From IMG/VR virus record IMGVR_UViG_3300007516_000030, positions 1-49,142 of that record: DNA of 49,142 nt; one strand, written 5' to 3'. Numbering within the stretch: the stretch's first letter is position 1; the number at the start of each line of letters is the position of its first letter. Below, piece after piece: positions 34,914-42,405 of this stretch. The notes beneath the pieces were generated by a model, which was given only the letters and a program-made list of their open reading frames with translations, ran no database searches and was not told the origin of the DNA. Source of the DNA: a virus. Made by a program: the position numbers and the translations under genes.

Positions 34914-35914
34914 GTTAAAAATTTTTTAAAAGCGTTTTGCCCATATTTAGTTACATATTCAAAAGGATCTTTTACCCCTAATTCAATTGGTATTACTTCG
35001 TATGGTAATCCATGCATAAATTCATATTCTTTCATTGCAGTTATTCCTGACTCGTCATTATCAAACATTACAACAATATTATCAAATCTTTTAAATAAAG
35101 AATTAATAGTATCTTCAGTTAATATTATATTTTCTGATTGAGGAGCTATTGCAGGTATGCCTAATTCATAAAATACTACTACATCTTTCATAGATTTAGT
35201 AATATATAAAATTTTTCCACTTTCTGGAATAAAATCTATTCCTTGTATTAAATCACCTGTGCAATTATTAATCCATTTAAATTTTTTGTTTTTTTCTTTT
35301 GGCCTATATCCTTTAATTTTGTTATTAATTGACCAAGAATAAATTGGATTAATTTCAGAATATGTCCACAATTTAATAAAATTATAATACAATGTTTTTA
35401 CAGAAAAAATTCCAAATTTATTTAAAGTGGTTTTACTTATTCCGCCTTGTTGCCAATAATTTAAATCAGAAATAGTAAAATTTTGAATTATAATCTGTAT
35501 AAAAGCATTTTTTTTATTTTCTTTATTTTGATAATTTGTATATTCTATTTTTTTTTTAATTGTTTTAGAATTTGTAAAAGTATGGCTTATTCCTAAATGC
35601 ATACTTTCATTAATTAAAAGCAAACTTTCTAAAAAAGTACTATTTTCCATTATTTGTACAAATTTAAAAACATCTCCTGCGCCATTTTTTGTAATGTTTC
35701 CAAAATCATTCCATAATAAAATGCCTGCTTTATTCCAATAAATACCAAAAGAAGGCGTTTTATCTTTTCTACCAGGTAAAGGAGAATTTATCAAAGTTCC
35801 TATTTCGTAATCTATTCCTAGAAAATGTCTATATATTTCAGCTTCCGTAGTTTTTTTTAATATATTTTCTTTATTAAGTCCTACTATTTTGCCTCTTGTT
35901 TCATATTGCATCAT
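34910..35914 (-). CDS. DnaG-like primase with TOPRIM domain, zinc finger absent
   Basis: 334 residues. NSPLPGRKDKTPSFGIYW (43-60) and WNDFG..GAGDVFKFV (68-86) correspond to the CHC2-type N-terminal fold of DnaG, but the zinc-binding Cys/His residues are replaced (SPLPGR instead of CPFHxE). The C-terminal TOPRIM domain has ILYITKSMKDVV, where Lys takes the place of the conserved Glu, and VVMFDNDESG, which supplies the DxDxxG metal site. The enzyme should make RNA primers for the phage fork. Two other genes sit between the primase and the SSB candidate region. The Glu-to-Lys change is also, to my knowledge, present in other phage TOPRIM proteins, but its effect on catalysis is unclear. Confidence 0.82.
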   Translation of the reverse strand: MMQYETRGKIVGLNKENILKKTTEAEIYRHFLGIDYEIGTLINSPLPGRKDKTPSFGIYWNKAGILLWNDFGNITKNGAGDVFKFVQIMENSTFLESLLLINESMHLGISHTFTNSKTIKKKIEYTNYQNKENKKNAFIQIIIQNFTISDLNYWQQGGISKTTLNKFGIFSVKTLYYNFIKLWTYSEINPIYSWSINNKIKGYRPKEKNKKFKWINNCTGDLIQGIDFIPESGKILYITKSMKDVVVFYELGIPAIAPQSENIILTEDTINSLFKRFDNIVVMFDNDESGITAMKEYEFMHGLPYEVIPIELGVKDPFEYVTKYGQNAFKKFLT

Positions 35915-36461
35915 AAGTTTTAATTAATTGTTCAGCTTCTTTAATTTTATTATTTATTATTAGTACTTTAATATTTAACCAATTCGTAGTAACATCAGGT
36001 GGAAATAAATTATTAATTGTTTTTGTTTTGCTTAATCTAAATAAAAATACTTTATTATTTTTGGCTGTTGTTTTTATAAAGTCGTAGTCACTTCCTACAT
36101 TATAAATTGATCTACTGCCAATTGTATATTTATTAGTATAAATAGGGCAATGCCCCATTAAAATAGCTTTGTGCACATCAACACCTAAATCAATAAATTC
36201 ATAAATTTTTTCTATTGTTTTTTTATTAGTTATTTCATATCTTGCCAATTTAAATAAATATCTAAAATGATAATTATTTACTCCTTTTATGTAATCTTTT
36301 TTTACTTGTGCTCCTAGTAGTATACATAAATTTATAAATTTATTTTTATTTTTAAAATTAGGAATTCTAAACCCCAATTTTTTATACATAAAATTATCTC
36401 CGCAGTTATTTGTTTTTACATCATAACCAGAAGTAGTTTTAAAAAATCCTCTTAATATCAT
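35901..36461 (-). CDS. Hypothetical protein between SSB candidate and primase
   Basis: 186 residues, basic, not recognised. The N-terminal part carries MILRGFFKTTSGYDVKTNNCGDNF. Later regions include INLCILLGAQVKKDY, a helix around YKFIDLGVDVHK, and FLFRLSKTKTINNLF. There is no clear catalytic motif. It overlaps the primase start by 14 nt. It starts just after the terminator that follows the SSB candidate, so it may depend on readthrough or a nearby promoter. Function unknown. Confidence 0.65.
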   Translation of the reverse strand: MILRGFFKTTSGYDVKTNNCGDNFMYKKLGFRIPNFKNKNKFINLCILLGAQVKKDYIKGVNNYHFRYLFKLARYEITNKKTIEKIYEFIDLGVDVHKAILMGHCPIYTNKYTIGSRSIYNVGSDYDFIKTTAKNNKVFLFRLSKTKTINNLFPPDVTTNWLNIKVLIINNKIKEAEQLIKTYDAI

Positions 36462-36478
36462 TTTTTTTAAGTTTAAAA

Positions 36479-36503
36479 AGAAGGGAGAGAACGTCTCCCT
36501 TCT
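36479..36503 (-). terminator. Rho-independent terminator after the SSB-like gene
   Basis: A perfect 10-bp stem (AGAAGGGAGA at 36479-36488 with TCTCCCTTCT at 36494-36503) and a 5-nt loop, followed in the leftward direction by a T-run (CTTTTTAAAC). It lies 21 nt after the stop of the SSB-like gene and 17 nt before the next ATG. It would let the SSB-like gene be expressed far above the primase genes downstream, which fits a protein needed in many copies. Confidence 0.85.
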
Positions 36504-36524
36504 ATTATCAATTATTTGTTAATA

Positions 36525-37151
36525 TTAGAATAAATCATCTTCTGAAGATGTGTATCCTTCATCTTTTGTTATTACATTAGTAGTTGGTACAATGTCAAGT
36601 CTTTTAATTAACTTATCACTGTTTTTTAATTTTTCGCATCTTTCTTCTAGTGTAGTAAATTCATCTACACTAGCAATAGCACCAAATGGAAATAATACAG
36701 GTTTTACCCAAATATTAACTTTACCAGTTTCACTATCTTCAATTGCTACTTCTTCTCCACCAAATATAAAAGAACCTTGAACACTGCGAAGTACTTTTTT
36801 TATTGCTTTTGCATATTCTTCATCATTAGTAACTGTATCTAGTGCGTCATCTAATAAAGCCCTTACTCCTAACTTATCTGCTAGCATTATAACTTTGTTT
36901 TCTGTGTAAGGCTTAGCTTTTTCACTTAACCACAATCTATCTTCTGCTATTTGCCCTGTACCAAAAGCATGCGCTACTAAATCTTTGACTGGGCTAGTCA
37001 TATATGTAAACTTTAACCCTTTTGAACCAGTTCCTGCAGTTACAAACTCTACTTCAACAATTTTTGCAATTTGTGTTGTACCTGGAGTTATCCATTTACT
37101 TACTATTGTACTTTCTACTACTTCTTTTCCTCTTGTACTATAATTACTCAT
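36525..37151 (-). CDS. Probable single-stranded DNA-binding protein
   Basis: 208 residues. The protein appears beta-rich in the first half (TTQIAKIVEVEFVTAG, KGLKFTYMTSPVKDL), with a central helical region (VRALLDDALDTVTNDEEYAKA), another strand pair (SFIFGGEEVAIED, VNIWVKPVLFPFG) and an acidic C-terminal tip ending SSEDDLF. An acidic tail with a final Phe is a hallmark of SSB proteins that recruit replication partners. It has its own terminator and a ~155-nt leader, both consistent with high expression. The ssDNA-binding call rests on tail, size and position between primase and Sak4/helicase genes, not on a recognised OB-fold motif. Confidence 0.6.
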   Translation of the reverse strand: MSNYSTRGKEVVESTIVSKWITPGTTQIAKIVEVEFVTAGTGSKGLKFTYMTSPVKDLVAHAFGTGQIAEDRLWLSEKAKPYTENKVIMLADKLGVRALLDDALDTVTNDEEYAKAIKKVLRSVQGSFIFGGEEVAIEDSETGKVNIWVKPVLFPFGAIASVDEFTTLEERCEKLKNSDKLIKRLDIVPTTNVITKDEGYTSSEDDLF

Positions 37152-37163
37152 ATATTTTATATA

Positions 37164-37295
37164 TTAAGTTGATTTTTTTAGTTGGTAATCTTCCAACATT
37201 TCAAATGTATTAATTTTTTTGTTGCCTCCAGAAAAATTATAAAAAACTGTGCTAACTTACGATTTAGCTGATAAGCTATCAAGCTTTCGATCCAT
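37164..37295 (-). pseudogene. Small ORF with an in-frame stop upstream of the SSB-like gene
   Basis: The 155-nt gap (37152-37306) between the ATPase and SSB-like genes holds a frame from ATG 37295 (MDRKLDSLSAKS) that meets TAA at 37257-37259. It then stays open for 30 more codons (VSTVFYNFSGGNKKINTF..., ending YQLKKST) to TAA at 37164. The second part has a protein-like composition, yet no ATG precedes it apart from one late internal ATG. It could be a broken small gene, or the leader and promoter region of the SSB-like gene. The gap also holds the near-palindrome TGATAAGCTATCA and a GGAGG. Which of these is right cannot be told from sequence. Confidence 0.3.
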
Positions 37296-37306
37296 CACGT
37301 TAATGG

Positions 37307-38134
37307 CTAATCTTTTAAATATATTTTATCCCAATGAGTGACAACATTATCATCAATCATTTCAGATAATAATATTTCACCTTGCAGATGTTTACATCTT
37401 CCGCCGCTAATTAATAAATCATTATTGCTTTCAAAATTAACAAAAACATTATTTTTTGCATCTCTTGTTAATTTGCCAACAGCATCCACTCTTGATGGAA
37501 TAATGTTAGCTAATTTTCCAGTTAAATTTAGCTCTTTAGTTGTAATAAATTCATCATTAGCATTGGCTGTTCCTACAAACTTGTCTTTAATATGGCATGA
37601 AAACAATACTCCTTTATTGGCACAACTACACATCATTTCAAATAGCTCTAAAAACCATTCTCTGCTGTGTTTATACCCATATCCTTGTGGTATGTCATGT
37701 ACAGTTTCAAAGTCTTTGTCTGTGTATTTAGCATATGTACCATCATTTCTTCGATTAAACTTTATACCTTGTGGTTTTTTCATATAATTAAATGTACCGC
37801 CTATTTCTGACCATTCATCTATTTTAGTTAATGTGTCAAAAATTACGTAATCATATAATTTTTTATCAATTATTTCTACTAATAATTCTCGAAGTTCTTT
37901 TGGGTTACTAATGTTTACTTTAACAGCATCATTGTAACTAGCTCCATTATGTTCTAAACTTACTAAAAGAGATTTACCTTCTTTAGTAAATTCAGTTGTA
38001 AATTTTGAAAATATAGTAGTTTTTCCTATTTTTGGTGGTCCGTAAACTATTGCTGTAATAGGATTAACAGCTGTTTTTTTTGTTATTTTTGTTGGTAATT
38101 CCAAAATTAAATTAATTTTTGTTATTTTTTTCAA
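37307..38134 (-). CDS. RecA/Sak4-like P-loop ATPase (probable recombination mediator)
   Basis: 275 residues. Walker A is YGPPKIGKTT (31-40), and Walker B is YDYVIFDTLTK (about 94-104). CSCANKGVLFSCHIKD contains a sensor-like polar position. The size and single RecA-core layout match phage Sak4 proteins, which act with SSB to anneal or pair single strands, and AAA_24-type proteins. The start codon is TTG at 38134 (TTG AAA AAA ATA); no ATG or GTG lies in frame before the P-loop. It overlaps the end of the helicase gene by 23 nt. A nearby SSB candidate, RecB-like exonuclease and resolvase would complete a recombination set. Confidence 0.75.
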   Translation of the reverse strand: MKKITKINLILELPTKITKKTAVNPITAIVYGPPKIGKTTIFSKFTTEFTKEGKSLLVSLEHNGASYNDAVKVNISNPKELRELLVEIIDKKLYDYVIFDTLTKIDEWSEIGGTFNYMKKPQGIKFNRRNDGTYAKYTDKDFETVHDIPQGYGYKHSREWFLELFEMMCSCANKGVLFSCHIKDKFVGTANANDEFITTKELNLTGKLANIIPSRVDAVGKLTRDAKNNVFVNFESNNDLLISGGRCKHLQGEILLSEMIDDNVVTHWDKIYLKD

Positions 38135-39263
38135 TTAAAGCGTAAACTTTATTCATTCTTTCGTAATTATTTGCATTGGGCATTTCTTTAAACTTATTTA
38201 TTGCTCCATCAAAATATAAACCTAAATTCAAACTAGGTCTGCCTATTCTATTTTTAAGTATAATTAAAGATCTAAAATTATCTTTTAATCTAGTTATATC
38301 ATATCCTAAATAATTAGTAAGTCCATATCTATAAGGAGCAAACAATCCAATAATAACTAATGCGTCTCTTTGTGTTAGTTTATTATCTCCTAAATTGTCT
38401 AAACTAGGTTCTAAACGTGCCGCTTTATAGTGTTCTACATTTTCACTAGCTGCTGCTTGTTGCTGAATATTTACAATTGAATATTTCCAATGCTTTGTTA
38501 TTTGTTTTCTACAATAATCTGCAGACCAACTAGTCATTGTTTTGTGCAAAGAACCTTCATGTTTTTTTTCAGGTTGTAACAATGCTATATGATCTGTAAT
38601 TACTATTACATATTCATTTTCATTGTTTTGTTTATAGTGAGAATATTTCCAGTTCTCTTTATTTTCTCTTTGCGCTTCATACTCATCGTGAGTAATAAGT
38701 CTCCTTTTAGATTCATCGTTAAGTTTTAATTGTGTCCAATAATGTACTCCATTCTCATTGGAATATTGTCTACAATACTTATAAATACCATAAGGATTAG
38801 AAACAGAATCAATAATTTCAACTGAATCAAATAATTCTGCAAAATAATCTTTTGCACATTCTATTTTTTCAATAATTTCATCGCTTATTTCTACATCGTA
38901 CATAGAATTTAATTGTAAAACATCTATATAAATTTTAAAATGTTCAGCTAAATGCGCCACTATTAAAGTATCTACAAATTCTTCTTTAGATTCTTCTAAA
39001 GCAAAATATAAAATTTTTAATTTTAAATTAGCTTCTGGATGAGCTTTAATAAAATCATATGGAGTTTTAACAAACATAAATTTTGCTAGCTGAGTTTTTC
39101 CAATTCCAGAATTTGCTGTTACAAGATACTGAACTCCTTTCATAATGCCTGGTAAATATTTACTTAATATTGGAAAGTTTTCATAAAAAGGAATACAATT
39201 ATAACTGCCTTCTTTTTTATTTAGTTGCTTAGCTTTTATATCTGCTAATCTTTCATTAAACAT
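38112..39263 (-). CDS. Replicative DNA helicase, DnaB-like (SF4)
   Basis: 383 residues. The RecA-like motor has Walker A TANSGIGKTQ (49-58), the H1a-like LKILYFALEESKEEF, Walker B VIVITDHIALL, H3 SIVNIQQQAA, and the C-terminal RLKDNFRSLIILKNR followed by LGLYFDGAINKF with the arginine-rich H4 region. There is no separate N-terminal primase-binding domain of DnaB type: only ~45 residues precede Walker A. It should encircle and unwind DNA at the fork. It shares one base with the upstream gene and overlaps the ATPase start downstream, so three proteins are made from closely coupled frames. Confidence 0.85.
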   Translation of the reverse strand: MFNERLADIKAKQLNKKEGSYNCIPFYENFPILSKYLPGIMKGVQYLVTANSGIGKTQLAKFMFVKTPYDFIKAHPEANLKLKILYFALEESKEEFVDTLIVAHLAEHFKIYIDVLQLNSMYDVEISDEIIEKIECAKDYFAELFDSVEIIDSVSNPYGIYKYCRQYSNENGVHYWTQLKLNDESKRRLITHDEYEAQRENKENWKYSHYKQNNENEYVIVITDHIALLQPEKKHEGSLHKTMTSWSADYCRKQITKHWKYSIVNIQQQAAASENVEHYKAARLEPSLDNLGDNKLTQRDALVIIGLFAPYRYGLTNYLGYDITRLKDNFRSLIILKNRIGRPSLNLGLYFDGAINKFKEMPNANNYERMNKVYALIEKNNKN

Positions 39264-39901
39264 TAATTTATAGAATTAGTTTTCCAGTCTGTTGGTGTGT
39301 TTTCTCTTTGAACTACTTCTATCCATTCTTCTAATAAGGAGCCATTATATTGTTTAAATATAAAATAATCTGCTTTTCGCAAATATTTTAAATTATCAAT
39401 AGAATTAACATAGGCATTTGTAGCTTTAATTATTAGTTCAGGACTAACGTCTGGATTTGTTTTCAAAAACTTTTTCATCTTGTTTATACAATCAGAAACA
39501 CTTCCACCAACACCATTTTTATGTTTCATATAATCTTCTCGCCAATAATACATCCACTCTAAATCAGCTTCTTTAAATTTTTTTAAAGTAGAAGATATTT
39601 CTTCAATTTCTGTTGATATATTATTATAAGTTTTAATAGGAATTGGTAGCATTTCAATAGTTTGTATTATTTTTCTTCCAAATTCTGTTATTTCTAAATT
39701 AAATGGTTTGTTTTCAACATTTAAAAAAGTTATAAACTCTCTTCTTACTAGTTCTTTTATTACTCCGTAAGGAATTTTATTTTTTACTATGTATTCTTGA
39801 GTATCTTTTAAATGGTACGCAAGATACATTAATCCAAATTGGTCTGGACTTAGTTTAAAATTTTGTAATTTTTTAATAATATCATAAATCTTTAAATTCA
39901 T
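39263..39901 (-). CDS. Hypothetical protein upstream of replicative helicase, possible winged-helix protein
   Basis: 212 residues, no named family. The first ~80 residues (NLKIYDIIKKLQNFKLSPDQFGLMYLAYHL, then VIKELVRREFITFLN and LEITEFGRKII) have the rhythm of a winged-helix domain. The rest is helical with aromatic residues (EWMYYWREDYMKHKNG, SVSDCINKMKKFLK). A helicase loader or DNA-binding replication factor is possible, because it directly precedes the helicase gene and shares a base with it. This is inference from position and predicted fold. Confidence 0.6.
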   Translation of the reverse strand: MNLKIYDIIKKLQNFKLSPDQFGLMYLAYHLKDTQEYIVKNKIPYGVIKELVRREFITFLNVENKPFNLEITEFGRKIIQTIEMLPIPIKTYNNISTEIEEISSTLKKFKEADLEWMYYWREDYMKHKNGVGGSVSDCINKMKKFLKTNPDVSPELIIKATNAYVNSIDNLKYLRKADYFIFKQYNGSLLEEWIEVVQRENTPTDWKTNSIN

Positions 39902-40022
39902 AATTTTGTTTTACTTTTGTTACTCTCAATTTATCATAAGCATTTGTTTTTTCAATTTGTTTATAATATTTTTGTTTTAATTTGTTACTTTTCAATGACA
40001 AAACTAAATAGGCCTCTACCAA
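39882..40022 (-). CDS. Possible small basic protein with TTG start
   Basis: 46 codons from a TTG at 40022, immediately after the preceding TAA, to a TGA at 39882 that overlaps the next gene by 20 nt. The sequence is basic and helical (LSLKSNKLKQKYYKQIEKTN..., then RVTKVKQNYEFKDL). There is no ATG in the frame. It fills an otherwise empty 121-nt gap in a tightly packed operon. Two neighbouring replication genes also need non-ATG starts, so translation is conceivable but unproven. Confidence 0.3.
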   Translation of the reverse strand: MVEAYLVLSLKSNKLKQKYYKQIEKTNAYDKLRVTKVKQNYEFKDL

Positions 40023-40319
40023 TTATAAATTTTTAATCATCATCTTTAAATTTCCAGGCAAATACCCAACTCTTCTAGGAAAAATGTGCTTTACTTCAAA
40101 CCCAAAATAACGCAAATTATTTTCTAAAATTTCTTCTCCCAATGTTACAATTGCAAATATAGCTGTCTGCCCATTACCAGTAGTAATTCCTACTTCTGTA
40201 TTGTTTTTCATTTGTTTATTCAGTATTTTCAGTGCACAAGACAGTTCTTTTTTAGTTGTTGTATTATTTATGTCAGATAATTGTGCCATAGCACAACATG
40301 CTGTTGTTGTTTTTTTCAT
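40023..40319 (-). CDS. Hypothetical protein
   Basis: 98 residues, not recognised. It starts MKKTTTACCAMAQLSDI, which could be read as a short lipoprotein-like leader but lacks a hydrophobic core, so a cytoplasmic protein is more likely. The middle part (VGITTGNGQTAIFAIVTLGEEIL) is small and hydrophobic, and the C-terminus is basic (FPRRVGYLPGNLKMM). It overlaps the stop of the SF2 helicase gene by four bases (ATGA). Function unknown. Confidence 0.65.
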   Translation of the reverse strand: MKKTTTACCAMAQLSDINNTTTKKELSCALKILNKQMKNNTEVGITTGNGQTAIFAIVTLGEEILENNLRYFGFEVKHIFPRRVGYLPGNLKMMIKNL

Positions 40320-41449
40320 TTAAAATTTTTTATTGATGTGTAAGTAATATTATTACGATCTAAGCCTTCTATGGCTTTTTCTACCCATTTTTCGTCTTGG
40401 GTGTTGGAGCAAGATAAGATATAAATTTTAGCTTTATGCCCATTTCTAAGCCTAACCAATCTCCCTATTCGTTGAATTAAATTTCTAGGATTAGAATTAA
40501 GTTGCACTACAACTCCTATGTCTAAATCAGATATATTTATTCCTTCGTTTAAAGATTGAACACACGATAATTTATTAATTTTATTTTTTTGAAATAATTT
40601 TAAATCTTTATCATCTGTTTTTGAATGAAAAGTATTTTTTTCTAATTCTTCTGCTTGTTTAATACTTCCTGCAAATATCAATGTTTTTGCATCTTTTGTT
40701 ATAGAATTTAATATTAGTTTAGCTGCGTCTGTTTTAGATTGTAAATCATATAACATGTGCATTCTATTTAAATATAAAAATTTTGGAACAGGTTTACCAG
40801 AAAATTGTATTTGCTGTATTCTTCTGCTTTTAAATTGATAATTACTAGCTTCTGTAGTCATAAAAGGCTTGTCTTTTGTTCCCCCTTGACTGTTTAATTT
40901 AGTATTATCTAATTGAGTTTCTACAACAATAATTTCATAAGAAGCTACTATTCCTAAATCAACTCCTTCATCTAGTTTTACTTCTTTTATCATACTTAGC
41001 CCTAAATAGTTAAATATTTCTATTTTATTTTCTTCAGTAGGTGGTGTTGCAGTTAATGCTAATATTTTAAGCGATTTTAATTGTTTTTTAGAAAGTGCTC
41101 TAAATGGCTCAGAATTGGCTAAGGTAATATTATGACCTTCGTCTAGTATTACGCCTGTATACTTACTTAAATCTACTTTAGCTAAACTTGCATAGCATTC
41201 TCTGTCTAATTTAGAGTAATAAGTTTTTTTCTTCCATTTGGAGAACTCTTCTGCCCAATTTTCATCTCGTAACTTTTCTGTTGGAACTATCAATAACCAT
41301 TTTCCTTTATGCTTATTATCACTTATAATGTTTATAGCAATTTTAGATTTACCTGCTCCTGTACAAAGTGCAGCTAAACCTTTATAATTGTTTTTTTCCC
41401 ATAGGAATTGTACTTCTTTTTGTAGTTTGTCTTTTATTTTGTTTATCAA
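40316..41449 (-). CDS. Superfamily 2 DNA/RNA helicase (DEAD/H-like)
   Basis: 377 residues. Motif I ALCTGAGKSK (27-36), motif II LDEGH (102-106), motif III ALTATPP (131-137), a motif IV-like LIFAGSIKQAEEL, motif V LNEGINISDLDIGVVVQ and motif VI RNLIQRIGRLVRLR are all present. This makes a complete two-lobed SF2 motor of minimal length, similar to phage UvsW-like or Res-type helicases. Likely roles are branch migration, R-loop removal or replication start. The frame opens with TTG at 41449 (TTG ATA AAC AAA); no ATG precedes motif I. It lies 11 nt after the upstream stop. Confidence 0.85.
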   Translation of the reverse strand: MINKIKDKLQKEVQFLWEKNNYKGLAALCTGAGKSKIAINIISDNKHKGKWLLIVPTEKLRDENWAEEFSKWKKKTYYSKLDRECYASLAKVDLSKYTGVILDEGHNITLANSEPFRALSKKQLKSLKILALTATPPTEENKIEIFNYLGLSMIKEVKLDEGVDLGIVASYEIIVVETQLDNTKLNSQGGTKDKPFMTTEASNYQFKSRRIQQIQFSGKPVPKFLYLNRMHMLYDLQSKTDAAKLILNSITKDAKTLIFAGSIKQAEELEKNTFHSKTDDKDLKLFQKNKINKLSCVQSLNEGINISDLDIGVVVQLNSNPRNLIQRIGRLVRLRNGHKAKIYILSCSNTQDEKWVEKAIEGLDRNNITYTSIKNFK

Positions 41450-41460
41450 AATATAATTAT

Positions 41461-42015
41461 TTAATTTTCTTCAATAGGTATATTTGTCATATCTCTTTGC
41501 ACAGTAATAGGCATTTTTTTAAATTTTTTTAAATTTATTATGCTTAAATTTATATGAAAATTATTATGATCAAAAACATTATAAGGACTATTTACGTTAA
41601 TAAAGGATTCCTTATAAGAATATAATAATTTTTCTAAGGGGTCCTCATAGATTACTTTAGGATTTTTTAAAGAATTTAAAAATAGTTGAGAAGAAAGTAT
41701 ACCACCAGTTTCATGCCATAAAGCTCTAATAAAATTTAATATTATTAAATTTTTAATATACCCTTTTATTTTTCTATACTTAATATATTTAATTTTTTTA
41801 TGAGTAACTATAGAACAAGGAGTTATTTGGTTGACAATAGAAACTAATAATTTAATTTGTTCATAAGTAATATCTGGCTCCTCAAACTTATAAATGTACA
41901 GATTTTGTACATATTCAAAACCATCTCTATCTATTGATGCCCAACATGCTGATGAATTTGATTTTATTACTTTTTTATTTACATATTTTCCGTAATAACA
42001 GCTATAATTTCTCAT
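41461..42015 (-). CDS. Hypothetical protein
   Basis: 184 residues, not recognised. It has a Tyr/Cys-rich N-terminus (RNYSCYYGKYVNKK), a middle section with EPDITYEQIKLLVSIV, a basic stretch (KKIKYIKYRKIKGYIKN), and a C-terminal part with PLEKLLYSYKESFINV. No catalytic motif or membrane span is evident. It overlaps the upstream gene by 4 nt (ATGA). It lies between DNA polymerase and SF2 helicase genes and may belong to the replication set. Confidence 0.65.
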   Translation of the reverse strand: MRNYSCYYGKYVNKKVIKSNSSACWASIDRDGFEYVQNLYIYKFEEPDITYEQIKLLVSIVNQITPCSIVTHKKIKYIKYRKIKGYIKNLIILNFIRALWHETGGILSSQLFLNSLKNPKVIYEDPLEKLLYSYKESFINVNSPYNVFDHNNFHINLSIINLKKFKKMPITVQRDMTNIPIEEN

Positions 42016-42395
42016 TTTTCTAATAATATTTTGTTATATAAATTGTTTAAATACTCTACTGTATACTTATCATTAACTTTAGTATTTTTTTTTGAATTAT
42101 TCCAATAAAGTGCGTCATCAATCCAAATAAAATCTTTAATAATCCTATGATGTACTTTACCAAAAAATACTACTTTTTTTATATCATGGCATACTCCTGC
42201 TATAAAATTACCTTTAATAAGACATCTTAATAGTTGTTTTTCTGTGACTTTTAAAGCTTTAAAATAAGTAAATAAGTCTTTAAATGACCTTCTTGGGTAT
42301 ATTTTTATATCTTTTTTAAATAATTTAACTGCGACAAAAGAATAAGTAGGTGCTTTAATTCCCCCTAATAATTTTAATAATTGACTATCTTCCAT
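42012..42395 (-). CDS. Hypothetical protein downstream of DNA polymerase
   Basis: 127 residues, basic, not recognised. Features include APTYSFVAVKLFKKDIKIYPRRSF and KVVFFGKVHHRIIKDFIWIDDALYW, read as short beta strands and aromatic helices. There are no recognisable active-site residues. It starts 10 nt after the DNA polymerase stop and is coupled to the next gene by a 4-nt overlap. Function unknown. Confidence 0.65.
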   Translation of the reverse strand: MEDSQLLKLLGGIKAPTYSFVAVKLFKKDIKIYPRRSFKDLFTYFKALKVTEKQLLRCLIKGNFIAGVCHDIKKVVFFGKVHHRIIKDFIWIDDALYWNNSKKNTKVNDKYTVEYLNNLYNKILLEK

Positions 42396-42405
42396 TTTAT
42401 TTTTT

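Noticed and set aside
36550-37787. Plus-strand frames opposite the SSB-like and ATPase genes (36550-36780, 37022-37213, 37338-37787)
   Set aside because: Low-complexity shadow frames (Leu/Ser/Tyr-rich) opposite well-supported genes.
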